Below are positions 33,860-43,542 of a DNA stretch of 64,000 nucleotides, piece after piece. Position numbers and translations under genes: made by a program. The DNA is from Chitinophagales bacterium (GTDB taxonomy: Bacteria > Bacteroidota > Bacteroidia > Chitinophagales > Chitinophagaceae): positions 186,001 through 250,000 of the forward strand of contig JAFLBN010000002.1 of assembly GCA_017303395.1 (NCBI GenBank). Direction: 5' to 3'. A model generated the notes under the pieces. It searched no databases and had not been told where the DNA came from. It was given only the letters and a program-made list of their open reading frames with translations. Position 1 is the first letter of the stretch, and each line of letters starts with the position of its first letter.

Positions 33860-34974
33860 TGACAGAAAATAGCATCATAAAAAAACTTTTTCGCAAACCT
33901 TCTGTGGTAGTTGCAGTATCCGTTATTGCCATCACCTGCCTGTTGGCTGTATTCGCATATCTGGTAGTACCGGACAATACACCAAATGCCAACACTATGA
34001 TAATAGAGCTCGGTGCAAAGCAACCAGGCTTTAGTAAGCAGCTATTACTGATTCCCAAAACAGTAAAAGAAGAACAAGGAAGCAAACTGAAAGAATGGTT
34101 TAGCGGTAAGCCTTCAGACTACAAAGTATCGCCCATTAATGGCTATTCATTTGAGAGCAATACGCTTGTAACGCTACACTATATAGATGATGGCATGCAG
34201 GATACGATTCGTTATAATATTGCAGACCTGTTGCCTGCAAAAGTAAAAACACAAAACCTGCAAATACAACAAGCATATGTTCAAGAGAAACTGATTACCA
34301 AACGAAAATTCTATCTCGGTTCTGACAGATATGGACGCGATATACTTTCAAGACTTATAATAGGTGCCAGAGTTAGTATTGCTGTAGGTATTGTGGCGGT
34401 GTTGCTATCGCTTACTATCGGCATTGTATTAGGTTCTCTGTCTGGTTATTATGGTGGCATTATAGATAATGCAGTTATGTGGCTGATAAATATCCTATGG
34501 GCTATCCCAACCCTGCTGCTGGTTTTCGCCATCACACTTACTATAGGCAAAGGCTTCTGGGAAATATTTGTAGCTATCGGGCTTACTATGTGGGTTAGTG
34601 CGGCTAGGCTTATTCGCGGACAGGTACTTGTGCTCAGAGAGATGGAATATATTACAGCGGCAAAGGCATTAGGACTTTGTGATATGCGTATCATATTCCG
34701 TCATATACTTCCAAACATTGCAGGGCCTATCATGGTTATTGCAGCCAGTAATTTTGCAACAGCTATACTGATAGAGGCGGGGCTTAGCTTTTTAGGTATC
34801 GGTGTACAACCACCGCAACCATCATGGGGCTTGATGATAAAAGAACACTACAACTTTCTGTTGACTAACAGACCAATTCTGGCAATCATACCGGGTTTAG
34901 CGATTATGCTATTGGTATATGCATTTAATATACTTGGCAATGCACTGAGAGATGTGCTGGATGTGAAAGGTTAA
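33859..34974 (+). CDS. OppC/DppC-like ABC transporter permease
   Basis: 371 residues from GTG 33859. N-terminal membrane helix (about 15-40), a periplasmic stretch of about 100 residues larger than in most OppC proteins, YLGSDRYGRDILSRLIIGAR, then five further helices with the EAA loop (EYITAAKALGLCDMRIIFRHILPN). It would form an oligopeptide/dipeptide importer channel with a second permease, ATPases and a binding protein, none of which lies in the window. Coupling to the M28 aminopeptidase suggests that the products of that enzyme are imported. The 3' end overlaps the convergent flavoprotein gene by 4 bases. Confidence 0.92.
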   Translation: MTENSIIKKLFRKPSVVVAVSVIAITCLLAVFAYLVVPDNTPNANTMIIELGAKQPGFSKQLLLIPKTVKEEQGSKLKEWFSGKPSDYKVSPINGYSFESNTLVTLHYIDDGMQDTIRYNIADLLPAKVKTQNLQIQQAYVQEKLITKRKFYLGSDRYGRDILSRLIIGARVSIAVGIVAVLLSLTIGIVLGSLSGYYGGIIDNAVMWLINILWAIPTLLLVFAITLTIGKGFWEIFVAIGLTMWVSAARLIRGQVLVLREMEYITAAKALGLCDMRIIFRHILPNIAGPIMVIAASNFATAILIEAGLSFLGIGVQPPQPSWGLMIKEHYNFLLTNRPILAIIPGLAIMLLVYAFNILGNALRDVLDVKG

Positions 34975-36185
34975 GCCATCATACTCTGTGAAGCAATGAA
35001 ACCGCTACTCCATGCATGTTGAAAGTTGAAGCCGCCTGTAATGCCATCAACATCTAAAATCTCACCAGCAAAGTAAAGACCTTTCATTACTCTGCTTTCC
35101 ATTGTTTGCGGATCTATTTCAGATAACTTAACACCTCCGCAGGTTACAAACTCTTCTTTGAAAGTAGTTTTACCTTTTACATCGTAAGCATCGCGTATCA
35201 GGAAGTTTATCATTTTGTTTTGTGCTGCAGCAGGTAGCTCACCCCATTTTGTTTCTTCATTGATACCTGCGTTCTTCAACTGGTATTCCCAAAGGCGCTT
35301 GGGCAGATTGAATGGATTTTTATTACCAACAGATTGCTTTCCCTGCTCTCTGCGAATATCCAAAAGCTGTTCTTTCAGTTCTTCTTCAGTAACATCCAAC
35401 AACCAGTTTATCTGGATATTGAATTCATAATTACGCTCACTCAATTCTCTGGCTGCCCATGCAGATGTACGCAACACAGCAGGCCCACTCATTCCCCAAT
35501 GCGTTATCAACAATGGTCCGTGTTCAGATATTTTAGTACCTGTTATTCGCACAGTAGCATCAGGTACTGCAACGCCCATCAATTCTGTAATGGGATGTTT
35601 GGGCATGTTGAATGTAAAGAGGGATGGAACAGGTGTTTGAATAGTATGTCCTGTTTCAACTATCCATTTGTATTGGTCTTGCTTAGGGAAACCACCGCAC
35701 GCTATTAAAACCTTGTCTGCTAGGAAGGTAGTATCATCGTTGAAGTGCAGCTGTATCTGTTCTCCTGCCTTGGTAATCCTATCAATGGACTTATGATATT
35801 TCACCTGCACTTTATTCTGCATCATCTGCTGCCATACACAATCTATGATGGTTTGCGAATCGTCCGTAATTGGAAACATCCGCCCGTCAGCTTCTGCTTT
35901 GAGTTTTACACCACGCCTCGCAAACCAGTCGATTGTTTTTTCCGGGCTAAAGCGATACAGCGACTTTTTCAGCAATTGTTTCCCACGAGGGTAACGTGTC
36001 ACTAATTCAGGCACATCAAACAAAGCATGGGTAGTATTGCACCTGCCACCACCCGATACTTTTACTTTCTGCATCACTTTGCCAGTCTTCTCAAACACGG
36101 TTACCTGTACCCCATCCTGAAATGGAATATTCGCCGCGGCAAAACAACCTGCAGCACCGGCACCTATAATGGCTATTTGTTTCAA
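34971..36185 (-). CDS. YhiN/HI0933-type FAD-dependent oxidoreductase
   Basis: 404 residues. FAD dinucleotide-binding motif IGAGAAGCFAAA at the N-terminus, the family signature KVSGGGRCN, and the C-terminal FAD contact YFAGEILDVDGITGGFNFQHAWSSG. The family has no settled reaction; members are cytoplasmic flavoproteins. It lies 2 bases downstream of the malic enzyme gene and is probably co-transcribed with it. Confidence 0.92.
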   Translation of the reverse strand: MKQIAIIGAGAAGCFAAANIPFQDGVQVTVFEKTGKVMQKVKVSGGGRCNTTHALFDVPELVTRYPRGKQLLKKSLYRFSPEKTIDWFARRGVKLKAEADGRMFPITDDSQTIIDCVWQQMMQNKVQVKYHKSIDRITKAGEQIQLHFNDDTTFLADKVLIACGGFPKQDQYKWIVETGHTIQTPVPSLFTFNMPKHPITELMGVAVPDATVRITGTKISEHGPLLITHWGMSGPAVLRTSAWAARELSERNYEFNIQINWLLDVTEEELKEQLLDIRREQGKQSVGNKNPFNLPKRLWEYQLKNAGINEETKWGELPAAAQNKMINFLIRDAYDVKGKTTFKEEFVTCGGVKLSEIDPQTMESRVMKGLYFAGEILDVDGITGGFNFQHAWSSGFIASQSMMA

Positions 36186-36187
36186 AA

Positions 36188-38470
36188 CTATGCTTCTGCC
36201 TGAGATTTTATTTGTGCTTCTACAACAGCTATTGCTACCATATTTACTATCTGGCGCACGCTGCTACCCAACTGCAATACATGCACAGGCTTTTTAAGAC
36301 CAAGCAATATAGGCCCAACAGCTTCAGCACCGCCTACTTCCTGCAACAGGTGATATGCAATATTACCTGCAGCCAGATTCGGGAATATCAATGTATTCGG
36401 CGATTCGTTTACCAGATCAGAGAACGGATAGTTTTCGCGAAGCAAATCTTTATTGAATGCTATACCTGCCTGCATCTCACCATCAATTATCATTTCGGGA
36501 TGCTTGTGTTTTATTTTCGCAACTGCATTACGAACCAGTATTGCTTCAGGCGATGTACTGCTACCGAAGTTTGAATATGACAGCATTGCTATACGTGGCT
36601 TAATATTCAAATTTTCGACAGCACGAGCAGTCAGCGTTGTAATATCTACCAGTTCATCTTCTGTCGGATTGAAATTGACAGTAGTATCTGCGAAGAACAA
36701 TGGACCTTTCTTACTAAGCATGATATACATACCTGCCGCACGTCCCGCACCTTCTTCCATACCTATTATCTCCAACGCAGGTCGCAGCGTATTCGGGTAC
36801 TGACGTGTAAGACCGGAGATGAATGCATCTGCTTCCCCCGTTTCCACCATCATGCAACCAAAGTAGGTACGCTCTCGCATTATCTTACGTGCTTCGTACA
36901 TGTTATATCCACGGCGATTTCGCTTCCAGAAAAACAGTGCGCCAAACTTATCACGCTTCTGCGCTTGCTCATCGCTGCGCGGATCTATTATCTCTACATC
37001 ACCCAACTGAAGATTGTGCTCTTCAATCAATGCTTTAATCTTTCTTTCTTCACCTAACAGTATTGGTATAGCTATACCATCATCTTTAGCTATCTGTGCA
37101 GCTTTCAATACTTTCAGATTTTCTGCATCTGCAAATACTACACGCTTAGGATGTTGTTTTGCTTTGTTTATGATGAAGCGCAGCAAGTTGTCATCAGAGC
37201 CAAGACGCTTATACAACTCTGCTTCGTATGCTTCCCAATTCTCAATTGGTTTGCGCGCTACACCGCTATCTATTGCAGCTTTAGCAACTGCAGGCGATAC
37301 TGTAACCAACAAACGCGGGTCTATTGGTTTAGGGATGATGTATGTAGGGCCATAACGAAGGCTCTTTTCATTGTATGCCACATTCACTATATCAGGAACG
37401 GGTTCTTTAGCCAGTTGTGCCAATGCCTTTACAGCTGCAAGCTTCATCTCTTCATTGATGGCTGTTGCACGAACATCAAGCGCACCACGGAATATATAAG
37501 GGAAGCCAAGCACATTATTTACCTGATTAGGATAATCGCTACGGCCAGTAGCCATAATGATATCAGGACGCGCTGCAATAGCATCTTCATACGGTATTTC
37601 AGGGTCGGGATTTGCTAGTGCAAATACAATAGGATCACCCGCCATACTCTTCACCATATCCTGTGATAGGATATTCCCCTTTGACAAGCCAATGAATACA
37701 TCTGCTCCAACCATCGCATCTGCCAAAGTCATATCATTGGCATGATTGGCAAACAGTTTTTTGTTTTCGTCAAGATCTGTACGAATAGAAGTAATCAAAC
37801 CCTTACTATCGAACATGTACATGTTCTTTACATCGGCACCTAATGCTATGTATATTTTACAACAAGAGATAGCTGATGCACCTGCACCACTGATAACAAA
37901 CTTAACTTTTGAAATATCTTTATTTACAAGGTCTAATGCATTGAGCAATGCAGCACCCGAAATGATAGCAGTACCATGCTGGTCGTCGTGCATGATAGGA
38001 ATGCTCAGTTCCTTCTTCAATCTTGTTTCTATTTCAAAACATTCGGGCGCTTTGATATCTTCCAGATTAATGCCACCAAATGTTGGCTCCAATGCCTTCA
38101 CTACAGACACAAAATGATCGATATCAGTAGAGTTGAGTTCAATATCAAATACATCTATATCTGCAAAGATTTTGAACAGCAGCCCCTTACCTTCCATTAC
38201 CGGCTTGCTAGCTTCCGGGCCAATATCCCCTAACCCTAATACTGCTGTGCCATTACTTATTACCGCTACAAGGTTTCCTTTTGCAGTATATTTATATACA
38301 TCTTCAGGATTGGCGTGTATTTCTTTACAAGGCTCTGCCACGCCCGGAGAATATGCTAATGCTAAATCGCGTTGTGTTTTGGTTTCTTTGGTAGGAATCA
38401 CCTCTATCTTCCCCGGCCTGCCCTTCTCATGATACTCGAGTGCGTCTTCCTTTCTTATTAATTGTGCCAT
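36188..38470 (-). CDS. maeB: NADP-dependent malic enzyme, with phosphotransacetylase-like domain
   Basis: 760 residues, the MaeB layout: N-terminal malic enzyme domain (about 1-430; YSPGVAEPC, the [16 protein letters not shown] motif, NADP site VISGAGASA) and a C-terminal domain related to phosphate acetyl/butyryltransferase (about 435-760), thought to be regulatory. Converts malate to pyruvate and CO2 while reducing NADP+. Upstream of the YhiN-type gene with a 2-base gap. Confidence 0.95.
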   Translation of the reverse strand: MAQLIRKEDALEYHEKGRPGKIEVIPTKETKTQRDLALAYSPGVAEPCKEIHANPEDVYKYTAKGNLVAVISNGTAVLGLGDIGPEASKPVMEGKGLLFKIFADIDVFDIELNSTDIDHFVSVVKALEPTFGGINLEDIKAPECFEIETRLKKELSIPIMHDDQHGTAIISGAALLNALDLVNKDISKVKFVISGAGASAISCCKIYIALGADVKNMYMFDSKGLITSIRTDLDENKKLFANHANDMTLADAMVGADVFIGLSKGNILSQDMVKSMAGDPIVFALANPDPEIPYEDAIAARPDIIMATGRSDYPNQVNNVLGFPYIFRGALDVRATAINEEMKLAAVKALAQLAKEPVPDIVNVAYNEKSLRYGPTYIIPKPIDPRLLVTVSPAVAKAAIDSGVARKPIENWEAYEAELYKRLGSDDNLLRFIINKAKQHPKRVVFADAENLKVLKAAQIAKDDGIAIPILLGEERKIKALIEEHNLQLGDVEIIDPRSDEQAQKRDKFGALFFWKRNRRGYNMYEARKIMRERTYFGCMMVETGEADAFISGLTRQYPNTLRPALEIIGMEEGAGRAAGMYIMLSKKGPLFFADTTVNFNPTEDELVDITTLTARAVENLNIKPRIAMLSYSNFGSSTSPEAILVRNAVAKIKHKHPEMIIDGEMQAGIAFNKDLLRENYPFSDLVNESPNTLIFPNLAAGNIAYHLLQEVGGAEAVGPILLGLKKPVHVLQLGSSVRQIVNMVAIAVVEAQIKSQAEA

Positions 38471-38562
38471 TATTAGTTATCCGTTATTAAAAGGACAACT
38501 AAGTTATACAAAATAGCCCCGTTTTTATAGCCCCAATAGTTAAAGAAATGACAATCAACAGC

Positions 38563-39123
38563 TTATGATAATTGCGAGAGCGTATTTTCTAATTGCAAGA
38601 AATGGCGTTGCTGATGGGCTATTAAAAATCGGAAAGTATCACCCAATTTCAGTTTTATAAATCTGCTGATACTGATGGGTACTTTTAAACGCCCGAGATC
38701 TGTATTTGTTGCTTTTTGCAACAATGTAAGCAGATGTTGTCCTCCATTGATAAACTCTGTGATTACAGCAGTTGCATTCAATTCTGCTATCGGCCTGTGA
38801 TCTTTGGGTGAGTTCATCTTATTGGCAACTTTCCCGTCTTTGCCAGGCATCATCATCTTGGTGAAATAGTCGCCAAACCAGCCCGACTTGAATTGCGGAT
38901 TGAAAGGTTGCTTACTTTGGAGAGACTTTTCTATCTCGGGAAGGTAATACCTGTTGTAGCTGTTCAGGTGTTCCATTATCTGTATCACACTCCATTTGCC
39001 CACAGATGGCTGTGTAAGCAACAATGTGTTATCAAGTTGTTTCACTTCTTCTATACGCTTCAATAAAACATCTATATCTTTCGCAAGGCTCGATAATAAG
39101 TCTTTGGTGTTAAATACAGGCAT
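38563..39123 (-). CDS. DinB-like four-helix metal-binding protein (DUF1569/DinB_2)
   Basis: 186 residues with the DinB_2 layout: KWSVIQIMEHLNSYNRYY places one likely metal-binding histidine (HLN), and AHQQRHFLQLEN at the C-terminus supplies the two further histidines. This superfamily includes thiol transferases using bacillithiol or mycothiol, so a bacillithiol-linked role is possible given bshA in the same window, but it is inference. It is unrelated to DNA polymerase IV. Confidence 0.88.
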   Translation of the reverse strand: MPVFNTKDLLSSLAKDIDVLLKRIEEVKQLDNTLLLTQPSVGKWSVIQIMEHLNSYNRYYLPEIEKSLQSKQPFNPQFKSGWFGDYFTKMMMPGKDGKVANKMNSPKDHRPIAELNATAVITEFINGGQHLLTLLQKATNTDLGRLKVPISISRFIKLKLGDTFRFLIAHQQRHFLQLENTLSQLS

Positions 39124-39142
39124 GGATAATGTAATTGTGCTG

Positions 39143-39150
39143 CAAAGCTA
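39143..39150 (-). promoter_or_regulatory. -7 promoter box of the DinB-like gene
   Basis: Minus-strand TAGCTTTG, exact TAnnTTTG, 19 bases before the ATG at 39123. Confidence 0.6.
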
Positions 39151-39190
39151 CATTGGTAAGTTTTCAAAAATCTTGGTGCAGACAAAGATT

Positions 39191-39814
39191 TCAGAGTTTG
39201 ACGGTACCCAGCAGTTTGCTGAATGTTGCAGGGTCAACACCTATATAAGATGCCAGATATTTGTGGGGTATCAGGTTGAGTACGTGCGGGCTACGCCTCA
39301 GCAGTGTTGTAAACTTCTCTTCGGCAGTATAGCTCATTATCTCTACCTGACGCTCTAAAGTGCCTGATAATGTATGCGTTAGTGCCAGCCTGACCCATGT
39401 TTCTATGCTTCGGTGCTCCTGCATCAGGCGTTGCATATCGTTGTAATGAATACGCAACAGGGTGCTCTTAGTAATAGTTTCGAGATGGAAACGGGACGGT
39501 GTCTGGGTAAAAAAGCTATCTATAATACCCGAAAACGAGGGTGTATAGGAGAAGACAAGCGTGGCCTCTTTATCGTTATGCTCGAAAAAAGCCCTTTGCA
39601 CACCGTCAACGACCAGATAAACATAACGTTCTACTTCCCCAATCTTAGTTATTACCTGTTTGCGTTTATACTCAACAGGCTCCCAACATGCAGCAAGAGA
39701 CTGCCAGGCAGCTTCATCCAACGGATGAACTGCAAAAACCTGTCTCTTAAGTGTAGATAGTGCCTCCAACACAGTAAATATATCCACAGATATGAATTCG
39801 ACACAGTTTGGCAC
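39191..39814 (-). CDS. Crp/Fnr-family transcriptional regulator
   Basis: 207 residues: a cyclic-nucleotide-binding-like beta-barrel (about 30-140; KRKQVITKIGEVERYVYLVVDGVQRAFF region) and a C-terminal HTH (IPHKYLASYIGVDPATFSKLL). The cNMP phosphate-binding residues are not clearly conserved, as usual in Bacteroidota members, so the ligand is unknown. Same strand as the DinB-like gene, 67 bases upstream of it. Confidence 0.9.
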   Translation of the reverse strand: MPNCVEFISVDIFTVLEALSTLKRQVFAVHPLDEAAWQSLAACWEPVEYKRKQVITKIGEVERYVYLVVDGVQRAFFEHNDKEATLVFSYTPSFSGIIDSFFTQTPSRFHLETITKSTLLRIHYNDMQRLMQEHRSIETWVRLALTHTLSGTLERQVEIMSYTAEEKFTTLLRRSPHVLNLIPHKYLASYIGVDPATFSKLLGTVKL

Positions 39815-39855
39815 GAAATTTATTGTAAATATTATAGAACTAAACTTGACGGGCT

Positions 39856-40275
39856 ATGGAATACAGCATCAACACTCACTCTATAGAAGACGCAGAAGAC
39901 CTCTTCGTTCTTGCCAAAGACAGATTGCTGGACATCAGTGACTGGAATGACGGACAGACATATGTATTGACAGACGGGCATAAGATAAAGGCACACCGAA
40001 ACGCACATTCGGGCGATTTTATAAAGATTGAAGGGCAAAAAGAGGAATGGATAGTTATAAATAAAATACAATATGATGACTACCCTGATATAAATGGTGA
40101 AACCATTACCCTCTTTATGTCGACCAATAGCGATACGGAAAGCATGCACACAATTGCCATCAACAGAGTGGGTAAAGTTTTGTCTGTACAAGGCTTTAAT
40201 TTATCATTCAGCAAAGATCCTTCAACCTTTCTAAAAGGCTTGATAGCTACGGAAGAATATGCAATAGCTTCTTAG
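39856..40275 (+). CDS. Conserved hypothetical protein, 139 aa
   Basis: Soluble, acidic protein with the motif EDAEDLFVLAKDRLLDISDWND at the N-terminus and a small beta-rich core (HRNAHSGDFIKI, EWIVINKIQYDDYPD). I recall the same layout in other Bacteroidota hypothetical proteins but know no function. Divergent from the Crp-family gene (41 bases apart), so their promoters overlap and the regulator may control it. Confidence 0.75.
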   Translation: MEYSINTHSIEDAEDLFVLAKDRLLDISDWNDGQTYVLTDGHKIKAHRNAHSGDFIKIEGQKEEWIVINKIQYDDYPDINGETITLFMSTNSDTESMHTIAINRVGKVLSVQGFNLSFSKDPSTFLKGLIATEEYAIAS

Positions 40276-40329
40276 ATATGTGCTAAATCTATTGTACAAT
40301 CAGCTATAACCATAGCTATATATTTTATT

Positions 40330-40377
40330 AATCAGCCAAATAGACGGACATTTGCCGCTTGTTTGGCTGATTTTTTT
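40330..40377 (+). terminator. Terminator-like hairpin ending at the MFS start codon
   Basis: AATCAGCCAAA (40330-40340) / TTTGGCTGATT (40362-40372), perfect 11-base arms with a 21-base loop, then seven T (40371-40377) and immediately the ATG at 40378. It may terminate the 139-aa gene, regulate the transporter, or both. Confidence 0.75.
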
Positions 40378-41643
40378 ATGAGTACTAAGGAACGGATTAT
40401 ACTACTACTGCTTGCGTCTCTCAACTTTACGCATATTCTTGATTTTATGATAATGATGCCATTGGGTAACTATCTGATGCCTCATTTCAATATATCTGCA
40501 CAGGAATTTTCGCTGGTGGTAGCTGCGTATACTTTCAGCGCGGGTACTTCCGGTTTTACAGCTGCATTTTTCGTAGATAGGTTCGATAGAAAGAAAGTAT
40601 TGCTATTTGGATACACAGGCTTCCTGATAGGTACACTAGCATGTGCTATTGCGCCTACGTATCATTTACTGCTAGCTGCAAGAATACTGGCGGGTATGTT
40701 TGGCGGGCTGATAGGCGCACAGGTATTATCTATTGTAGCCGACCTGATACCATATGACCGTAGAGCCTCTGCCATGGGAATGATAATGGCTGCATTTTCT
40801 GTTGCATCCGTTTTTGGTGTCCCATTCGCACTCTATTTGTCTAAAACACTTAGCTGGCATGCACCATTTTATTTTGTTGCGGGATTAGGTATTATACTGA
40901 TGCCATTGCTGATAAGGTATATCCCAAGAATGGACGGACACCTGAAGGCAGCCAGAGAAAGTAAAACAACACCTCTTGAGCTGATAAAAGGTATTGGTTC
41001 TGATAAAAATCAACTGCTTGCATTATCGTTATCTGCAACAATGATGCTTGGACACTTTCTGATTATTCCATTCCTGAACCCGTTCATGGAATTCAACATG
41101 GGATTCAGCAAAACGCAAACACCTATGGTGTATCTGGTTGGTGGATTCCTTACGCTGTTTTCTTCTCCTATCATCGGTAAATTATCAGACAAGTCGGGCA
41201 AGTTCAAAATGTTCAGCTACATGATATTGTTGGGCGTATTCCCTATTGCATTTATCACTAATATGCCACACATACCATTTGCACTTGTATTATGTGTTAC
41301 AGGTTTTTGGTTCGTCGTGTCAAGTGGCCGTGCAATACCTGCACAGGCAATGATAAGCAATGTGGTGCCTCCGCAAAAGCGTGGCAGCTTTATGAGCTTT
41401 AACTCATCTATACAACAAATGTTTGTTGGCTTGGCATCGGTGATTGTTGGTTTTATTGTGGTACGCAAACCCGACAATACCATCATGCATTACAATATTA
41501 CAGGCTACATGAGTATTGCAGTTATATTATCCTGCCTTGTTATTGCTTATTTCCTGAATAGGGCTATGACTAATGTAGCCGCTACCGCACAAAAAAATAG
41601 TGCAACCGAAACGGCTGCACTACCTGTAGAAGAAACTGTTTAA
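40378..41643 (+). CDS. Major facilitator superfamily transporter
   Basis: 421 residues from ATG 40378 (MSTKERIILLL). A TTG at 40363 would extend the frame, but it lies inside the terminator stem and is rejected. About 12 transmembrane helices; the MFS loop motif is seen as DRFDRKKVLLFGY between helices 2 and 3, and FGGLIGAQVL in helix 4. The family exports drugs or sugars by proton antiport; the resemblance is to the AraJ/YdhP-like DHA1 efflux group. The substrate is unknown. Confidence 0.9.
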   Translation: MSTKERIILLLLASLNFTHILDFMIMMPLGNYLMPHFNISAQEFSLVVAAYTFSAGTSGFTAAFFVDRFDRKKVLLFGYTGFLIGTLACAIAPTYHLLLAARILAGMFGGLIGAQVLSIVADLIPYDRRASAMGMIMAAFSVASVFGVPFALYLSKTLSWHAPFYFVAGLGIILMPLLIRYIPRMDGHLKAARESKTTPLELIKGIGSDKNQLLALSLSATMMLGHFLIIPFLNPFMEFNMGFSKTQTPMVYLVGGFLTLFSSPIIGKLSDKSGKFKMFSYMILLGVFPIAFITNMPHIPFALVLCVTGFWFVVSSGRAIPAQAMISNVVPPQKRGSFMSFNSSIQQMFVGLASVIVGFIVVRKPDNTIMHYNITGYMSIAVILSCLVIAYFLNRAMTNVAATAQKNSATETAALPVEETV

Positions 41644-41651
41644 GCATCTTC

Positions 41652-43517
41652 TTATTTCTTAACACCAAGCACTGTTCTGTCAAGCGTCATTTGCGCAAGC
41701 GGGTGATAGTTCATTCTGTACTTGTTGTAGATGTCTTTTGCCATTTGTTCTTTTCCTGTAGCCATCATTTCTTCATACAATGGCTCGAGGAATTTACGAC
41801 GGCCAACGCGGCTCAGGAAGTTATCCATTGAAGGATAAGCAGTCTTATAGTCTGATGCAATAGACATAGTGTACCACAAATCTGCAATTTCACTATTACC
41901 ACTTGTGGTGAAGTGATATACATTATCAAGATTTTTCATTTGCTCAAGATTCAGCTTTGGCATTTTACGCAGGAAGTGTAGCCATTCATTGGTACTCCAC
42001 TCTGTTGTTTGTAAATCCTTCACAGGTTTACCACTAAGAAAAGCTGCCCTTGCTTCGTCAACTTTAATAAACCTTTCAGGGCTTACGCGCGGACAATTGG
42101 CAGGGATGCCAGGACCATATACCCAAGCTTTGATGTTGATTTTATTTGCTAACGCCGTATCTCCTTTTATCAGGTTTGCATCCAGATAATCGAGGAATTG
42201 TTCTGTCGTGATTGTCTTGAAAGCATGCTCATCAAAATACGTTTTCAGGAAAGCATCCATTTTTTCACGCCCCACATTTATCTCTATCAACTTTAATAAT
42301 GCTGCACCTTTTTCGTAAGCAATATCAGTAAGACCATCGTCAGGATCGCGACCTGTAAGGTCTAGTTTCAGATGGGTGTCTTTGCTGTCTTTCCCTAAAT
42401 CATTTACTTCTTTTTCCAAATCTTGATAACCAAGTTCCCAAAGCATGTCACCATAACTCTTATCTGTCATTGCTTCTGTCAGGCGACGCTCAAAATAAAC
42501 GGTAAACCCTTCATTCAACCAGAAGTCATTCCAAGTAGCGTTGGTAACAAGATTACCACTCCAGTTGTGCGCCAACTCATGTGCAATTAGGTTCATTAAA
42601 GAACGATCGCCTGCAATGATTGTTGGTGTACAGAAAGTAAGCTTCGGATTTTCCATACCACCTATCGGGAAACCCGGAGGCAGTACCAAAGCATCGTACC
42701 TACCCCAACGATAAGGACCATACAGTTTTTCTGCAGTCTGCACCATCTTACCAACTTCTTCAAACTCGTAGCGTGCCTTCTCTATCATAGTAGGCTCAGC
42801 ATATACACCTGTACGCTCGTCTATGCTGCGAAACTCAATATCACCCACAGCCAATGCCATGAGGTAAGCAGGTACCGGCATATCCATTTTAAAATTGTAT
42901 ACACCGCTATCATTTACCTGTTGAGGATTCTCTGCACTCATCAATGCCATCAGTCCTTTAGGTACAGTTACCCTTGCAGAGTATGTAAAACGGATCCCGG
43001 GACCATCAGGACACGGTATCCATGAGCGTGCATAGATAGACTCTGATTGCGTATATAGAAATGGATGTTTCTTACCATTGGTCTGCTGGGGTTCTAACCA
43101 CTGCAATGCACGGGGGTTATCGCCTGTGCGATAGTATATAACTACTTTCTTAGACTCAGGATTGATAGGAATTTTCAATGCACTGCCGACATGCGGCAAT
43201 GATGGTCCCCATACATAAGATGTAGTTTTGCCATCAACCTGAATACTGTCTACTGACAACTGATAGGCATCCAATACAAGCTGTTGTTGTTTTTCAGGGT
43301 TTTCAATATCCCAGGTAGCAGAGCCTGCAATTTTCTTAGTATCGAAATTGACAGCTATATCGAGATGCAAGTGTTTCAGTTTTACCACATCTGCATTGCT
43401 TTGTGTATGCAGGTCTTTGGCAGAACTGTCTTGTCCTGTTTTTGTTTCTTTTGTTGCAGTATTGTTGCAAGATGCAAATACACCAGCAACAATTGCCATA
43501 GTTAACAACCTCTTCAT
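41652..43517 (-). CDS. M1-family aminopeptidase lipoprotein (leukotriene A4 hydrolase-like)
   Basis: 621 residues. Lipoprotein signal peptide MKRLLTMAIVAGVFASC (Cys17). Full LTA4H layout: N-terminal beta domain, catalytic domain with GGMENPKLTF, H313-E314-L-A-H317 and E336 (NEGFTVYFE), and a C-terminal helical ARM domain (about 500-621). Anchored to a membrane and releasing N-terminal residues from peptides. It lies 25 bases downstream of the ABC permease gene, so it belongs to the transporter operon. Confidence 0.94.
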   Translation of the reverse strand: MKRLLTMAIVAGVFASCNNTATKETKTGQDSSAKDLHTQSNADVVKLKHLHLDIAVNFDTKKIAGSATWDIENPEKQQQLVLDAYQLSVDSIQVDGKTTSYVWGPSLPHVGSALKIPINPESKKVVIYYRTGDNPRALQWLEPQQTNGKKHPFLYTQSESIYARSWIPCPDGPGIRFTYSARVTVPKGLMALMSAENPQQVNDSGVYNFKMDMPVPAYLMALAVGDIEFRSIDERTGVYAEPTMIEKARYEFEEVGKMVQTAEKLYGPYRWGRYDALVLPPGFPIGGMENPKLTFCTPTIIAGDRSLMNLIAHELAHNWSGNLVTNATWNDFWLNEGFTVYFERRLTEAMTDKSYGDMLWELGYQDLEKEVNDLGKDSKDTHLKLDLTGRDPDDGLTDIAYEKGAALLKLIEINVGREKMDAFLKTYFDEHAFKTITTEQFLDYLDANLIKGDTALANKINIKAWVYGPGIPANCPRVSPERFIKVDEARAAFLSGKPVKDLQTTEWSTNEWLHFLRKMPKLNLEQMKNLDNVYHFTTSGNSEIADLWYTMSIASDYKTAYPSMDNFLSRVGRRKFLEPLYEEMMATGKEQMAKDIYNKYRMNYHPLAQMTLDRTVLGVKK

Positions 43518-43542
43518 TCAGTCTTTGTTAGATTTTTATCTG

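Noticed and set aside
40363..40377. TTG start adding five codons to the MFS transporter
   Set aside because: The TTG is part of the terminator stem and T-run; the ATG at 40378 gives a normal N-terminus.
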